Shown here piece by piece: positions 1 to 6,730 of a DNA stretch of 25,610 nt. The position numbers and the translations under genes were made by a program. Source of the stretch: VMCP01 sp964645755. Lineage in GTDB: Bacteria; Bacteroidota; Bacteroidia; NS11-12g; UBA955. The stretch covers positions 1 to 25,610 of the forward strand of contig CAZYBT010000030.1 in assembly GCA_964645755.1 (NCBI GenBank), written 5' to 3'. A model generated the notes under the pieces. It had not been told where the DNA came from. It saw only the letters and a program-made list of their open reading frames with translations, and ran no database searches. The number at the start of each line of letters is the position of its first letter. Within the stretch, counting starts at the first letter, position 1.

Positions 1-2
1 CG

Positions 3-98
3 GAAATACTATCAAAAAAGCGAACCATCAGCAAACAAATTGGATTGAAACTCGCCAATCACTTCAAAATTAGATTAGATAAATTACTCACCCAATAA
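3..98 (+). CDS. 3' end of probable XRE-family HTH regulator (partial)
   Basis: This reading frame is open from the window edge to a TAA at 96-98 and encodes the last 31 residues of a protein whose start lies outside. The tail reads EILSKKRTISKQIGL followed by KLANHFKIRLDKLLTQ. That resembles the end of an XRE/HigA-like helix-turn-helix domain, in which a recognition-helix segment (usually something like EILxGKRxIS) is followed by a helix of the type LALRLAKxFGxSxxxLL. Other frames here are also open for short distances (frame 2 to 71-73), so assignment rests only on this sequence resemblance. If correct, it would be a small DNA-binding regulator or antitoxin-type protein. Nothing in the window shows its partner or target. 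Confidence 0.4.
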   Translation, partial: EILSKKRTISKQIGLKLANHFKIRLDKLLTQ

Positions 99-101
99 AT
101 A

Positions 102-220
102 TTTAGGGTTTAGAGTTTAGAGTTTAAGGTTATCGCAACTTTAAACGCTATACTTTAAATTTAGTGTTAAGAGTTTAGAGTTTAAGGTTATCGCAACTTT
201 AAACACTAAACTTTAAACTT
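102..220. repeat. Heptad-rich intergenic repeat upstream of rbfA
   Basis: Four consecutive 7-mers (TTTAGGG, TTTAGAG, TTTAGAG, TTTAAGG) occupy 102-129. The segment starting at 116 then recurs at 174, giving a 58-bp period with TTTAGAGTTTAAGG and TTATCGCAACTTTAAAC conserved in both copies. The repeat ends about 20 bp before the rbfA promoter element. It shares the GTTTAAAG/CTTTAAAC core of the other intergenic arrays in this window. Confidence 0.8.
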
Positions 221-238
221 TTGTATTCCCAATTTCCC

Positions 239-246
239 TACCTTTG
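239..246 (+). promoter_or_regulatory. Bacteroidota -7 promoter element of rbfA
   Basis: TACCTTTG is an exact match to the Bacteroidota -7 consensus TAnnTTTG and ends only 5 nt before the rbfA ATG. No well-spaced -33 TTTG was found; a TTG at 221-223 is closer than the usual spacing of about 19 nt. If used, the mRNA leader would be nearly absent. Confidence 0.6.
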
Positions 247-251
247 AAGCT

Positions 252-623
252 ATGGGACTTAGACAAGATAAATTCGCAAAGCAAATTCAACGTGACCTCG
301 CTGAATTGATGACTATCCATCGAAATGAATGGCTTGGTGGAACCTTCGTTACCATGTCAAATGTACTCGTGAGCCCAGATCTTTCCTACGTGAAAGTCTA
401 TCTGTCGCTCTTCAATATCCAAAATCGTAAAGACGTTCTCAATCACCTCAATACTGTGGTCGACAAAGAAATTCGTCACGAAATTGCCCGTAAAATCAAA
501 AATAACGTCAAGAAAATTCCGGAAATTCGATTCTATGAAGACGATACCCTAGATTATGTGGCTAAAATGGACGAACTTTTCGATAAAATTAAATCTTCCG
601 ACAACAACTCCGACGACCAATAA
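252..623 (+). CDS. rbfA: Ribosome-binding factor A
   Basis: RbfA is a small single-KH-domain protein that binds the 30S subunit during late maturation near the 5' end of 16S rRNA. The 123-residue product is the usual length. It opens with MGLRQDKFAKQIQRDLAELM, typical of the family's first helix, and carries the central segment VLVSPDLSYVKVYLSLF expected for the KH strands. The acidic/polar tail (SSDNNSDDQ) is a normal variable end. The start is supported by a -7 promoter element ending 5 nt upstream. The permease gene begins 9 nt after the stop, so the two are probably co-transcribed, an arrangement I recall from other Bacteroidota. Identity is confident. Confidence 0.95.
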   Translation: MGLRQDKFAKQIQRDLAELMTIHRNEWLGGTFVTMSNVLVSPDLSYVKVYLSLFNIQNRKDVLNHLNTVVDKEIRHEIARKIKNNVKKIPEIRFYEDDTLDYVAKMDELFDKIKSSDNNSDDQ

Positions 624-632
624 TCCCACAAC

Positions 633-1889
633 GTGAAACTCGTTTGGCTCATAGCTCGAAAGTATTTCTTCTCAAAGAAGAACCCTTCTGCTATCAACAT
701 TATCACCGCAATTTCTCTCTCCGGTTACGCCATTGGCGCCCTCGCGCTCATCGTTTTGTTAAGCGCTTTGAACGGATTTGAAACCGCTATTTTTGGGGGA
801 TACAAATCCGGCGATGCCGACCTAAAAGTGATTGCCAAACATGGAAAAGTTTTCGAACTTTCACCCCAAAAACTCAACCAAATATCCCTCATTAATGGTG
901 TAAAATCTAAGTACCAATGTCTTGAAGATAAAGCAATTGTGAAGTTTAACGACAAACAAACGGTTGCTCTGGTGAGAGGTGTCGATACCGGGATTTACCG
1001 CACTTTACAAGTTGATAGTTTAGTGGTTTCGGGATCAAAAATCCTTCAACAACAAGTGGATCAATTTCACCCAAAAGGCGTCACAACCTTTCCACCGAAA
1101 GACAAGCCACTTACCCCGTCGGAAAATGCCATCACTCAAAATTTCGCCTGGCTTTCTGAAGGAATGGTTTACAAGCTGAACATTGGGTCAGAAAATTCTA
1201 ATATAGAACTTTTGGTGCCTGACAGATCCAGCGAATCTGTATCGCAATCTGTTCTCAATCAAGAAGATGTATTGGTCAGTGCCATGATAAAACTGGGTGA
1301 AGATTTGAACGAATCCACCATTTTTGTACCTATCGACGTTGCCCGAAGCCTGTTCTCACGAGAAGCTGAAATGAGCGCATTGCACATAAACGTTGATGCC
1401 AATAAAATGGAATTTGTCCAAAATGAGATTCAAAAAATTGTTGGTCAATCACTTGAAGTCCTAAACCGCAAAGAACAGCACAAAACCATGTACAAAATGT
1501 TCAACACCGAAAAATGGGTGTCTTTCGCTCTGTTGGCCTTCATTTTACTGCTCATTTCCTTCAATTTGTTTGGATCAATCCGCATGATGACCATCGACAA
1601 ACAGCAAGATTTAAAAATGCTCAATGCCCTTGGCATGAAGCTTCAAAATATTCGCAATGTTTTTATTCTTGAGGGACAAATGGTGGCCGTGGTTGGAACG
1701 CTGTTGGGTCTATCCATTGGTGCCGTTTTGGTTATTTTACAACAGCATTTCGGTTGGGTAAAAACCCAATCAACCTTCGCAATGGCCTACCCCGTGGAAC
1801 TGTCAACTCCTGACTTTTTCCTCATTTTCGCCCTCAACATCGTACTGGCGTTCATTACCTCTATCCTCGCAATCCGCGTTAAAGTTTAA
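633..1889 (+). CDS. LolC/E-type ABC transporter permease (FtsX family)
   Basis: This is a 418-residue inner-membrane permease of the MacB/FtsX fold, resembling the lipoprotein-releasing LolC/LolE subunits. An N-terminal membrane segment (about residues 20-48, ending ALNGFE) is followed by a large periplasmic domain (about 50-285). Three C-terminal membrane segments follow near 293-315, 345-370 and 390-412. It would work with a LolD-like ATPase, which is not in the window. The start is a GTG 9 nt after rbfA, and no better ATG exists. The last codons (AIRVKV-stop) fall in an AAAGTTTAAAC sequence that is the first unit of the repeat array downstream, so the extreme C-terminus may have been set by the repeat. 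Substrate is not determinable; LolC/E-like is a family-level call. Confidence 0.85.
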   Translation: MKLVWLIARKYFFSKKNPSAINIITAISLSGYAIGALALIVLLSALNGFETAIFGGYKSGDADLKVIAKHGKVFELSPQKLNQISLINGVKSKYQCLEDKAIVKFNDKQTVALVRGVDTGIYRTLQVDSLVVSGSKILQQQVDQFHPKGVTTFPPKDKPLTPSENAITQNFAWLSEGMVYKLNIGSENSNIELLVPDRSSESVSQSVLNQEDVLVSAMIKLGEDLNESTIFVPIDVARSLFSREAEMSALHINVDANKMEFVQNEIQKIVGQSLEVLNRKEQHKTMYKMFNTEKWVSFALLAFILLLISFNLFGSIRMMTIDKQQDLKMLNALGMKLQNIRNVFILEGQMVAVVGTLLGLSIGAVLVILQQHFGWVKTQSTFAMAYPVELSTPDFFLIFALNIVLAFITSILAIRVKV

Positions 1890-2024
1890 ACCCTCATAAA
1901 CCAACCTTAAACTCTAAACCCTCAACTTTAAACTCTAATAAACCAACCTTAAACCTTAAACTGTCAACTTTAAACCCTCATAAACCAACCTTAAACCCTA
2001 AACTTTCAACTTTAAACTCTAATT
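1885..2024. repeat. 42-bp-period heptad array between two convergent genes
   Basis: Three 42-bp units begin at 1892, 1934 and 1976. Each is one 14-mer (CCTCATAAACCAAC or TCTAATAAACCAAC) plus four 7-mers of the form nnTAAAC/nnTCAAC. A leading TTTAAAC at 1885-1891 contains the stop codon of the permease gene, and the trailing TCTAATT at 2018-2024 contains the stop codon of pth. The array therefore fills the whole tail-to-tail spacer. Confidence 0.9.
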
Positions 2025-2576
2025 AACCTTCATCATCGCTTTATCTATTCCTAGCCACACCATTTCCTCAAGTCCGGCAATTGCTTTGAGGATACTTTCT
2101 TGTATCAAAGGAACCTCATTGTTTGTCCATTTTCCCAATACAAAATCCACTTGTCGGCCCTTGGGAAAATCATTGCCTATTCCAAACCTTAAACGCGCAT
2201 AATTTTGGGTATTTAATGAAGCATCGATGCTTTTGAGTCCATTGTGTCCTCCGTCTGAACCCTTGGGTTTCAACCTGAGTTTGGCAACTGGTAAGGCCAA
2301 ATCATCGGTAACAACCACCACATTTTGTAGGGCAATTTTCTCTTGTTGCATCCAGTATGAAACAGCTTTTCCTGAAAGATTCATGTAGGTATTGGGCTTC
2401 AATAGAATCATTTTTCGACCCTTGTGCGACAATTCCACTTTCCAACCATGCTTCACCGACTCCCAAGTACCACCTTTTGACGCACAGAACTCATCCAATA
2501 CATCAAAACCTATGTTATGCCTTGTGTGCACATATTCATCTCCCGGATTCCCCAATCCAACAATCAGATATTTCAT
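2019..2576 (-). CDS. pth: Peptidyl-tRNA hydrolase
   Basis: Pth cleaves peptidyl-tRNAs dropped from stalled ribosomes, recycling tRNA in the cytoplasm. From the ATG at 2576 the protein is 185 residues, the normal length. Family residues fall at E. coli-like positions: N10 in GLGNPG, H20 in HTRHNIGF, D92 in VVTDDLALP and N112 in GSDGGHNGL. An upstream in-frame TTG at 2585 is rejected because it lies inside the -7 element TAATTTTG (2590-2583) and would add three residues before the conserved MKYLIVGLGNPG. The stop codon TAG sits in the terminal heptad of the neighbouring repeat array. It runs toward the permease gene and is not in an operon with rpoN, being separated by its own promoter and a repeat. 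Confidence 0.95.
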   Translation of the reverse strand: MKYLIVGLGNPGDEYVHTRHNIGFDVLDEFCASKGGTWESVKHGWKVELSHKGRKMILLKPNTYMNLSGKAVSYWMQQEKIALQNVVVVTDDLALPVAKLRLKPKGSDGGHNGLKSIDASLNTQNYARLRFGIGNDFPKGRQVDFVLGKWTNNEVPLIQESILKAIAGLEEMVWLGIDKAMMKVN

Positions 2577-2582
2577 TTGAAG

Positions 2583-2590
2583 CAAAATTA
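2583..2590 (-). promoter_or_regulatory. -7 promoter element of pth
   Basis: Read on the minus strand, TAATTTTG matches TAnnTTTG exactly and ends 6 nt before the pth ATG. It decides the start at 2576 over the in-frame TTG at 2585. No clear -33 element is visible; the sequence upstream is repeat. Confidence 0.6.
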
Positions 2591-2766
2591 AAGTTTAAAG
2601 TTGACAGATTAGCGTTTAAAGTTATTGTCGCTGAGATTTCCCCCTAATCCTTCTAATCACTCTAATCTTTATAACCCAATAAGTTTAAAGTTGAAAGTTT
2701 AGAGTTTAAAGTTACAGTTCAAAGTTTTTCCCTCTAATCCTTCTAACCCTCTAATCTTTATAACCC
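2591..2766. repeat. Two copies of the 90/91-bp intergenic repeat
   Basis: Copies begin at 2601 (TTGACAGATTAGCG) and 2691 (TTGAAAGTTTAGAG), a 90-bp period. They fill the space between the pth promoter and the rpoN stop codon. The first carries the GTCGCTGAGATTT variant and the second the ACAGTTCAAAGTTTT variant in the middle of the unit. Both end in CTCTAATCTTTATAACCC. The same unit is amplified upstream of rpoN at 4271-4720. Confidence 0.85.
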
Positions 2767-4242
2767 TTAAAGAATCTTCCTTAACCTTGCCACCGGAATA
2801 TTCAATTGTTCACGGTATTTGGCAACGGTTCGGCGGGCAATCGGATAGCCCTTTTCTTTCAGAAGTTCCATGAGCGCTTCGTCGGTGAGTGGCTTTGATT
2901 TGTTTTCGGCGGCAATAGCGTCCCCCAAAATCTTTTTGATTTCACGGTTACTAATTTCTTCCCCATCTTCAGTGGAAATTCCTTCAGAGAAAAAATGTTT
3001 CAACGGAAAAATACCAAAATCGGTTTCTACATACTTAGAGTTTGCCACCCTCGAAATTGTGCTAATATCTAAACCAACTTCTGTAGCGATGTCCTTCAAA
3101 ATCATTGGTTTCAAGAAGGTATCATCCCCTTCCAAAAAGAAATCTCGTTGGCGTTTCACAATTGCCTGCATGGTACTCAACAGCGTGTGATGACGCTGTT
3201 TCACGCTATCAATAAACCATCTTGCACCATCCAATTTTTGCTTGATATATTGAACAGCATCTTTCAATTGCTGGTCTTTGGTGTTGGTTTCTTCGTAGGT
3301 TTTTAAAGTATCAGCATATGCTGCACTGAGCTTTAGCTCCGGGGCATTCCGCGAATTTAGCGTTACAAGTAAAGATCCTTCCTCAGAAATCACCGTAAAG
3401 TCCGGGACAATATATTGCGTTTTCACACTTCCGCTATTCGACTCCCCAGGTTTTGGATTCAACTTTACAATCTCTAAAATAGCCGATCTAAGCTGCTCAT
3501 CTGTGATTTTGAGGGACTTTGTTATCTTTTCGTAATGCTTCTTGCTAAAGGCCTCCATTTGCTCTGAAATGATCGTTTCAGCCAAACTCACAGCGGGATT
3601 GTCCCCGTAGTCCTTTTTGTATAATTGAAGCAATAAACATTCCTGTAAATCGCGGGCTGCAATTCCCGGAGGATCAAAATTTTGGATTTTAATGAGTATT
3701 TTTTCTAGCTTGTCTACATCGGTTTGAATGTTTTCATTAAAAGCCAAGTCGTTCACAATGCTTCTCAATTCACGACGCAAATAACCATCTTCCTCAATTG
3801 AATTGATTAAGTGAAATGCCAACACAAAATCCTTATCGTCAAAAAATGTCGCTCTTGCTTGTTCAAGCAAATATTCTTGGAAGGACGAAGTAGAGGCCAT
3901 GGGCATTTCCTTCTGTTCGTCATTAGAATAATCCTCACCCATTCGAAACGACCCATATTCATCATCGTTTCCGCTTGCTCGAATCATTTCATCAACATCC
4001 ATATCACGCTGATAATCTTCGCTCCATTCATCCGATCCAGAGTCTCTATCACCAAAATCTGCAGTACTATCTGAAAAATCGGCATCGCTCTCGCTCTTTT
4101 CGAGCGCTGGATTATCAAGAAGTTCTTCACCTACCCTCTCCTCAAAATCCAAAGTGCCCATTTGTAATAACTTAATGAACTGAATTTGCTGCGGAGAAAG
4201 TCGCTGCTGAAGCGTTTGAATTTGTGATTGACGTAATCCCAT
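2767..4242 (-). CDS. rpoN: RNA polymerase sigma-54 factor
   Basis: Sigma-54 directs RNA polymerase to -24/-12 promoters and needs an AAA+ enhancer-binding activator for open-complex formation. The 491-residue protein has the full family layout. A Gln/Leu-rich activator-interacting region I covers residues 1-50 (LQQRLSPQQIQFIKLLQM). An acidic linker (about 50-115, rich in D/E/S) follows, then the core-binding region (about 120-320) and the DNA-binding part. The RpoN box ARRTVAKYRE is at about 469-478 near the C-terminus. The start is supported by TATATTTG 8 nt upstream on the same strand. The gene stands alone, bounded on both sides by copies of the same tandem repeat. A sigma-54-like promoter occurs 1.2 kb away at 5460-5476. 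No activator gene is present in the window. Confidence 0.97.
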   Translation of the reverse strand: MGLRQSQIQTLQQRLSPQQIQFIKLLQMGTLDFEERVGEELLDNPALEKSESDADFSDSTADFGDRDSGSDEWSEDYQRDMDVDEMIRASGNDDEYGSFRMGEDYSNDEQKEMPMASTSSFQEYLLEQARATFFDDKDFVLAFHLINSIEEDGYLRRELRSIVNDLAFNENIQTDVDKLEKILIKIQNFDPPGIAARDLQECLLLQLYKKDYGDNPAVSLAETIISEQMEAFSKKHYEKITKSLKITDEQLRSAILEIVKLNPKPGESNSGSVKTQYIVPDFTVISEEGSLLVTLNSRNAPELKLSAAYADTLKTYEETNTKDQQLKDAVQYIKQKLDGARWFIDSVKQRHHTLLSTMQAIVKRQRDFFLEGDDTFLKPMILKDIATEVGLDISTISRVANSKYVETDFGIFPLKHFFSEGISTEDGEEISNREIKKILGDAIAAENKSKPLTDEALMELLKEKGYPIARRTVAKYREQLNIPVARLRKIL

Positions 4243-4250
4243 CGAGACTC

Positions 4251-4258
4251 CAAATATA
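4251..4258 (-). promoter_or_regulatory. -7 promoter element of rpoN
   Basis: TATATTTG on the minus strand matches TAnnTTTG exactly, 8 nt before the rpoN ATG. The upstream half of the promoter falls in the 91-bp repeat array starting near 4261, where no TTTG occurs at standard spacing. Confidence 0.6.
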
Positions 4259-4260
4259 CG

Positions 4261-4740
4261 AAATTTAAGGTTGAAAGTTTAGCGTTTAAAGTTACAGTTC
4301 AAAGTTTTTCCCTCTAATCCTTCTAATCACTCTAATCTTTATAACCCGTTGTAATTTAACATTGAAAGTTTAGCGTTTAAAGTTACAGTTCAAAGTTTTT
4401 CCCTCTAATCCTTCTAATCACTCTAATCTTTATAACCCGTTGTAATTTAACGTTGAAAGTTTAGCGTTTAAAGTTATTGTCGCTGAAATTTCCCTCTAAT
4501 CCTTCTAATCACTCTAATCTTTATAACCCGTTGTAATTTAACGNNNNNNNNNNNNNNNNNNNNNNNNNNNNNNNNNNNNNNNNNNNNNNNNNNNNNNNNN
4601 NNNNNNNNNNNNNNNNNNNNNNNNNNNNNNNNNNNNNNNNNNNTTGAAAGTTTAGCGTTTAAAGTTATTATCGCTGAAATTTCCCTCTAATCCTTCTAAT
4701 CACTCTAATCTTTATAACCCTTTTTAAACTATAAACTTTC
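4261..4740. repeat. 91-bp tandem repeat array upstream of rpoN, with assembly gap
   Basis: Units beginning TTGAAAGTTTAGCG start at 4271, 4362 and 4453, a strict 91-bp period. A fourth would start exactly at 4544, where the N run begins, and sequence resumes at 4644 again with TTGAAAG. Each unit contains three spaced CTAATC motifs and ends near ATAACCCGTTGTAATTTAAC. Copies 1-2 carry the ACAGTTCAAAG variant; copy 3 and the copy after the gap carry the TGTCGCTGAAA-type variant. The true copy number is unknown. No coding potential is apparent. Confidence 0.9.
4544..4643. other. Assembly gap (100 N) in the 91-bp repeat
   Basis: Exactly 100 Ns begin and end at repeat-unit boundaries, which indicates a placeholder for a collapsed array and not a measured length. 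Confidence 0.95.
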
Positions 4741-4750
4741 AACCTTAAAC

Positions 4751-4779
4751 AAAAAAGGCGATTCTTTCGAATCGCCTTT
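4751..4779 (-). terminator. Rho-independent terminator of the lipoprotein gene
   Basis: Perfect 11-bp stem AAAGGCGATTC / GAATCGCCTTT (4754-4764 with 4769-4779) and a 4-nt loop. Read on the minus strand it is followed by a T run (4756-4751) and lies 3 bp after the stop codon of the lipoprotein gene. Confidence 0.85.
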
Positions 4780-4782
4780 CTC

Positions 4783-5343
4783 TTATCTCAAAGCTACGTC
4801 GGTGAACGAGCCCTCTGTTACAATATAGTCGGGCAAACCCTGTCCTGCCGGTGCTTTCATGGTAATGGTAAATACCCCAGATACCAATTTGTTTGTTGCA
4901 TCAACTTTTGTCAATGTTACACTGTAAGTGTTGGTGTAACCCATTACAATTGATAACAATGTCATCAAGTTTCTACTTGGCAAATACAATGCTCCATCAG
5001 CAGCAGAAGCGCTGAATGTGCCTTCATATTTACCTGTTTTGCTCGGTGTGAGAACCAAATTCATCGCAATTGTTGAAGTATCTGTACCAACAATACGATT
5101 ACCTTGAATCATCAACTCTCCATTAGCCAAAGTAGCAATGGTGCCTGGAATGGTATCTCCAGCGGGATAATAAAATTTATCTGGCGCATCGCTTGTCCAT
5201 GATGTACCATTCACTTTGCATACAATTCTACCTACATTTCCTCCAGTATTTGTGTTGTTTGTAACTGGATCTTTTGAGCAACTACCTAACATCATTGATC
5301 CCGCAACCGCAGCCATCAATAACAAATTTTTAAACGTTTTCAT
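4783..5343 (-). CDS. Small secreted lipoprotein of unknown function
   Basis: The 186-residue product begins MKTFKNLLLMAAVAGSMM and has a lipobox LGSC with the lipidated cysteine at residue 22, followed by a Ser/Asn/Thr/Gly-rich linker. The mature part opens with RIVCKVNGTSWTSDA and then has alternating hydrophobic beta-strand-like segments. This looks like the small Bacteroidota lipoproteins with a DUF6252-type beta fold, but I do not recognise a function. The start at 5343 is preferred over an upstream in-frame ATG at 5382, because it gives a proper signal peptide and because an exact promoter (5391-5361) lies between the two. The gene is a single transcription unit with its own terminator directly after the stop. 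Confidence 0.8.
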   Translation of the reverse strand: MKTFKNLLLMAAVAGSMMLGSCSKDPVTNNTNTGGNVGRIVCKVNGTSWTSDAPDKFYYPAGDTIPGTIATLANGELMIQGNRIVGTDTSTIAMNLVLTPSKTGKYEGTFSASAADGALYLPSRNLMTLLSIVMGYTNTYSVTLTKVDATNKLVSGVFTITMKAPAGQGLPDYIVTEGSFTDVALR

Positions 5344-5360
5344 GTTATTTTTCGTTAATA

Positions 5361-5391
5361 CAAATATATAATATAAACACAAAAGTTCAAA
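5361..5391 (-). promoter_or_regulatory. Full Bacteroidota promoter of the lipoprotein gene
   Basis: On the minus strand TTTG (5391-5388) is followed after exactly 19 nt by TATATTTG (5368-5361). This is a complete match to the -33/-7 consensus TTTG-N19-TAnnTTTG. The start codon is 17 nt further on. It is the best promoter in the window by both elements. Confidence 0.75.
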
Positions 5392-5459
5392 TAAGCAGAT
5401 CTCGAATTAAGAACAAGTTGAATTTTATAAACCATAAATGATCAACATGAATCTCCTTT

Positions 5460-5476
5460 TTGGCACAAACTTTGTA
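5460..5476 (+). promoter_or_regulatory. Sigma-54-like -24/-12 promoter
   Basis: TTGGCACAAACTTTGTA fits the sigma-54 consensus YTGGCACRNNNNTTGCW, with the exact GG-N10-GC spacing. The only departure is T instead of C in the -12 GC pair. Predicted transcription would begin about 12 nt downstream, giving a leader of roughly 20 nt before the ATG of the small ORF at 5506. A weak housekeeping alternative (TTTG at 5459-5462, TACTTATA at 5483-5490) overlaps it. Confidence 0.5.
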
Positions 5477-5505
5477 ACAACATACTTATAGAAAGGAAAA
5501 CCGTT

Positions 5506-5610
5506 ATGAAAAGCAACAGCAAAAAACAGAGCCACAGCAAGCAAGCGCCTGCTGTTCAACCAAATCAAAAAAATGGTAACGGTTTTATGCAAAAAGCAGC
5601 CGGTTTATAG
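5506..5610 (+). CDS. Possible 34-residue basic small protein
   Basis: ATG at 5506 to TAG at 5608-5610 encodes 34 residues beginning MKSNSKKQSHSKQAP and ending NGFMQKAAGL. It is rich in Lys, Gln, Ser and Asn, with no hydrophobic segment, so a soluble, perhaps nucleic-acid-binding peptide is conceivable. An AAAGGA purine stretch lies about 8 nt before the ATG, which is unusual beside the promoter-proximal starts elsewhere in the window. A sigma-54-like promoter is positioned correctly upstream, and the prfA promoter follows 32 nt after the stop. I do not recognise a family, and an ORF this short can occur by chance. Confidence 0.45.
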   Translation: MKSNSKKQSHSKQAPAVQPNQKNGNGFMQKAAGL

Positions 5611-5642
5611 TCCTTATATCTTACTTCTTGCGCAATTTTTCA

Positions 5643-5650
5643 TAATTTTG
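5643..5650 (+). promoter_or_regulatory. -7 promoter element of prfA
   Basis: TAATTTTG is an exact TAnnTTTG match ending 5 nt before the prfA ATG. A TTG at 5628-5630 is too close (12 nt) to be a standard -33 element. Confidence 0.6.
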
Positions 5651-5655
5651 CGCCA

Positions 5656-6726
5656 ATGCTTTCAAAACTTGAAGCCGTTTACGCCCATTACAAAGAAATA
5701 GAACTGTTACTCAGCAGCCCTGAAATAGCGGCCGATATGAAACGTTTCACCAAATTGAACAAGGAATATAAAGACCTTGAATCTATTGTTGAATCCTATT
5801 TTGAGTATAAAAAAATAACCGAAGGCATCTCAGAAGCCCGCGAAATCCTTAAAAATGAGAAGGATAAAGAAATGCGCGACATGGCTAAAGAGGAACTTGA
5901 AATCTTAGAATCCAAAGTTCCGTCCCTCGAAGAAAAAATACGCTTTCAAATGCTTCCGAAAGACCCAGAAGATGCAAAACCTTGTGTTATTGAAATTCGT
6001 TCAGGAACAGGTGGCGATGAAGCATCAATTTTCGCTGGCGATCTCTACAGAATGTACCAGCGTTATTGCGATAGAAAAGGTTGGAAAACTGAAATTGCAG
6101 AAGAAATGGAGGGATCGATGGGTGGATACTCGAAAATAGTCATGGAAGTGAACGAACCTGGTGCCTATGGTGAACTCAAATATGAAAGTGGTGTGCACCG
6201 CGTGCAACGTGTTCCTGCAACTGAAAGCCAAGGAAGAATTCATACCTCTGCCGCTTCTGTAGTGGTTATGCCAGAGGCTGAAGAAGTTGACTTTGTACTA
6301 CGAGAAGCCGACGTGAAAATGGAAACTGCCCGAAGCGGTGGTGCCGGTGGTCAAAATGTAAACAAAGTAGAAACAAAAGTCATGCTTACGCATATTCCTA
6401 CCGGTATGGTTGTGGTTTGTCAAACTGAACGTAACCAATTAGGAAACAGAGAGAAAGCGATGAAAATGTTGAGGAATAAATTATACGAAATAGAACTCAA
6501 CAAGCATCTAGATGCCATTGCTTCAAGAAGAAAAACCCTCGTTTCAACCGGCGACAGAAGTGCAAAAGTAAGAACCTATAATTATCCCCAAGGTAGGGTT
6601 ACAGACCATAGAATCGGTCTTACCCTTTATAACCTTCCTGCAATTATGAATGGCGATATCGACGAAATCTTACAAGCGTTGATGGTTGCAGAAAATGCCG
6701 AACGACTAAAAGCCGAAAATTCATAA
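5656..6726 (+). CDS. prfA: Peptide chain release factor 1
   Basis: RF1 recognises UAA and UAG stop codons and triggers hydrolysis of peptidyl-tRNA. The 356-residue protein has the RF1 codon-recognition tripeptide PAT at residues 187-189 (VQRVPATESQGRIHTSAA), which separates it from RF2 (SPF). The catalytic GGQ is at 231-233 (GGAGGQNVNKVETKV). The N-terminal domain (about 1-100) is the usual charged helical region. The start is confirmed by the promoter element 5 nt upstream. The gene ends 4 bp from the stop codon of the convergent hydrolase gene, with no room for a separate terminator. prmC, its methyltransferase partner, is not adjacent. Confidence 0.97.
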   Translation: MLSKLEAVYAHYKEIELLLSSPEIAADMKRFTKLNKEYKDLESIVESYFEYKKITEGISEAREILKNEKDKEMRDMAKEELEILESKVPSLEEKIRFQMLPKDPEDAKPCVIEIRSGTGGDEASIFAGDLYRMYQRYCDRKGWKTEIAEEMEGSMGGYSKIVMEVNEPGAYGELKYESGVHRVQRVPATESQGRIHTSAASVVVMPEAEEVDFVLREADVKMETARSGGAGGQNVNKVETKVMLTHIPTGMVVVCQTERNQLGNREKAMKMLRNKLYEIELNKHLDAIASRRKTLVSTGDRSAKVRTYNYPQGRVTDHRIGLTLYNLPAIMNGDIDEILQALMVAENAERLKAENS

Positions 6727-6730
6727 TTTT

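Noticed and set aside
102..220. Interpretation of TTTAGGG repeats as a linear-replicon telomere or eukaryotic contamination
   Set aside because: Only one exact unit, degenerate neighbours, and the repeat is directly continuous with clearly bacterial rbfA.
2357..2647. + strand frame of 96 codons opposite pth
   Set aside because: It runs antisense to pth into the repeat and has no recognisable protein features.
4261..4740. CRISPR array suspected from regular 91-bp periodicity
   Set aside because: Whole units are repeated with no unique spacers, the period is too long, the repeat is AT-rich with no suitable palindrome, and there are no cas genes.
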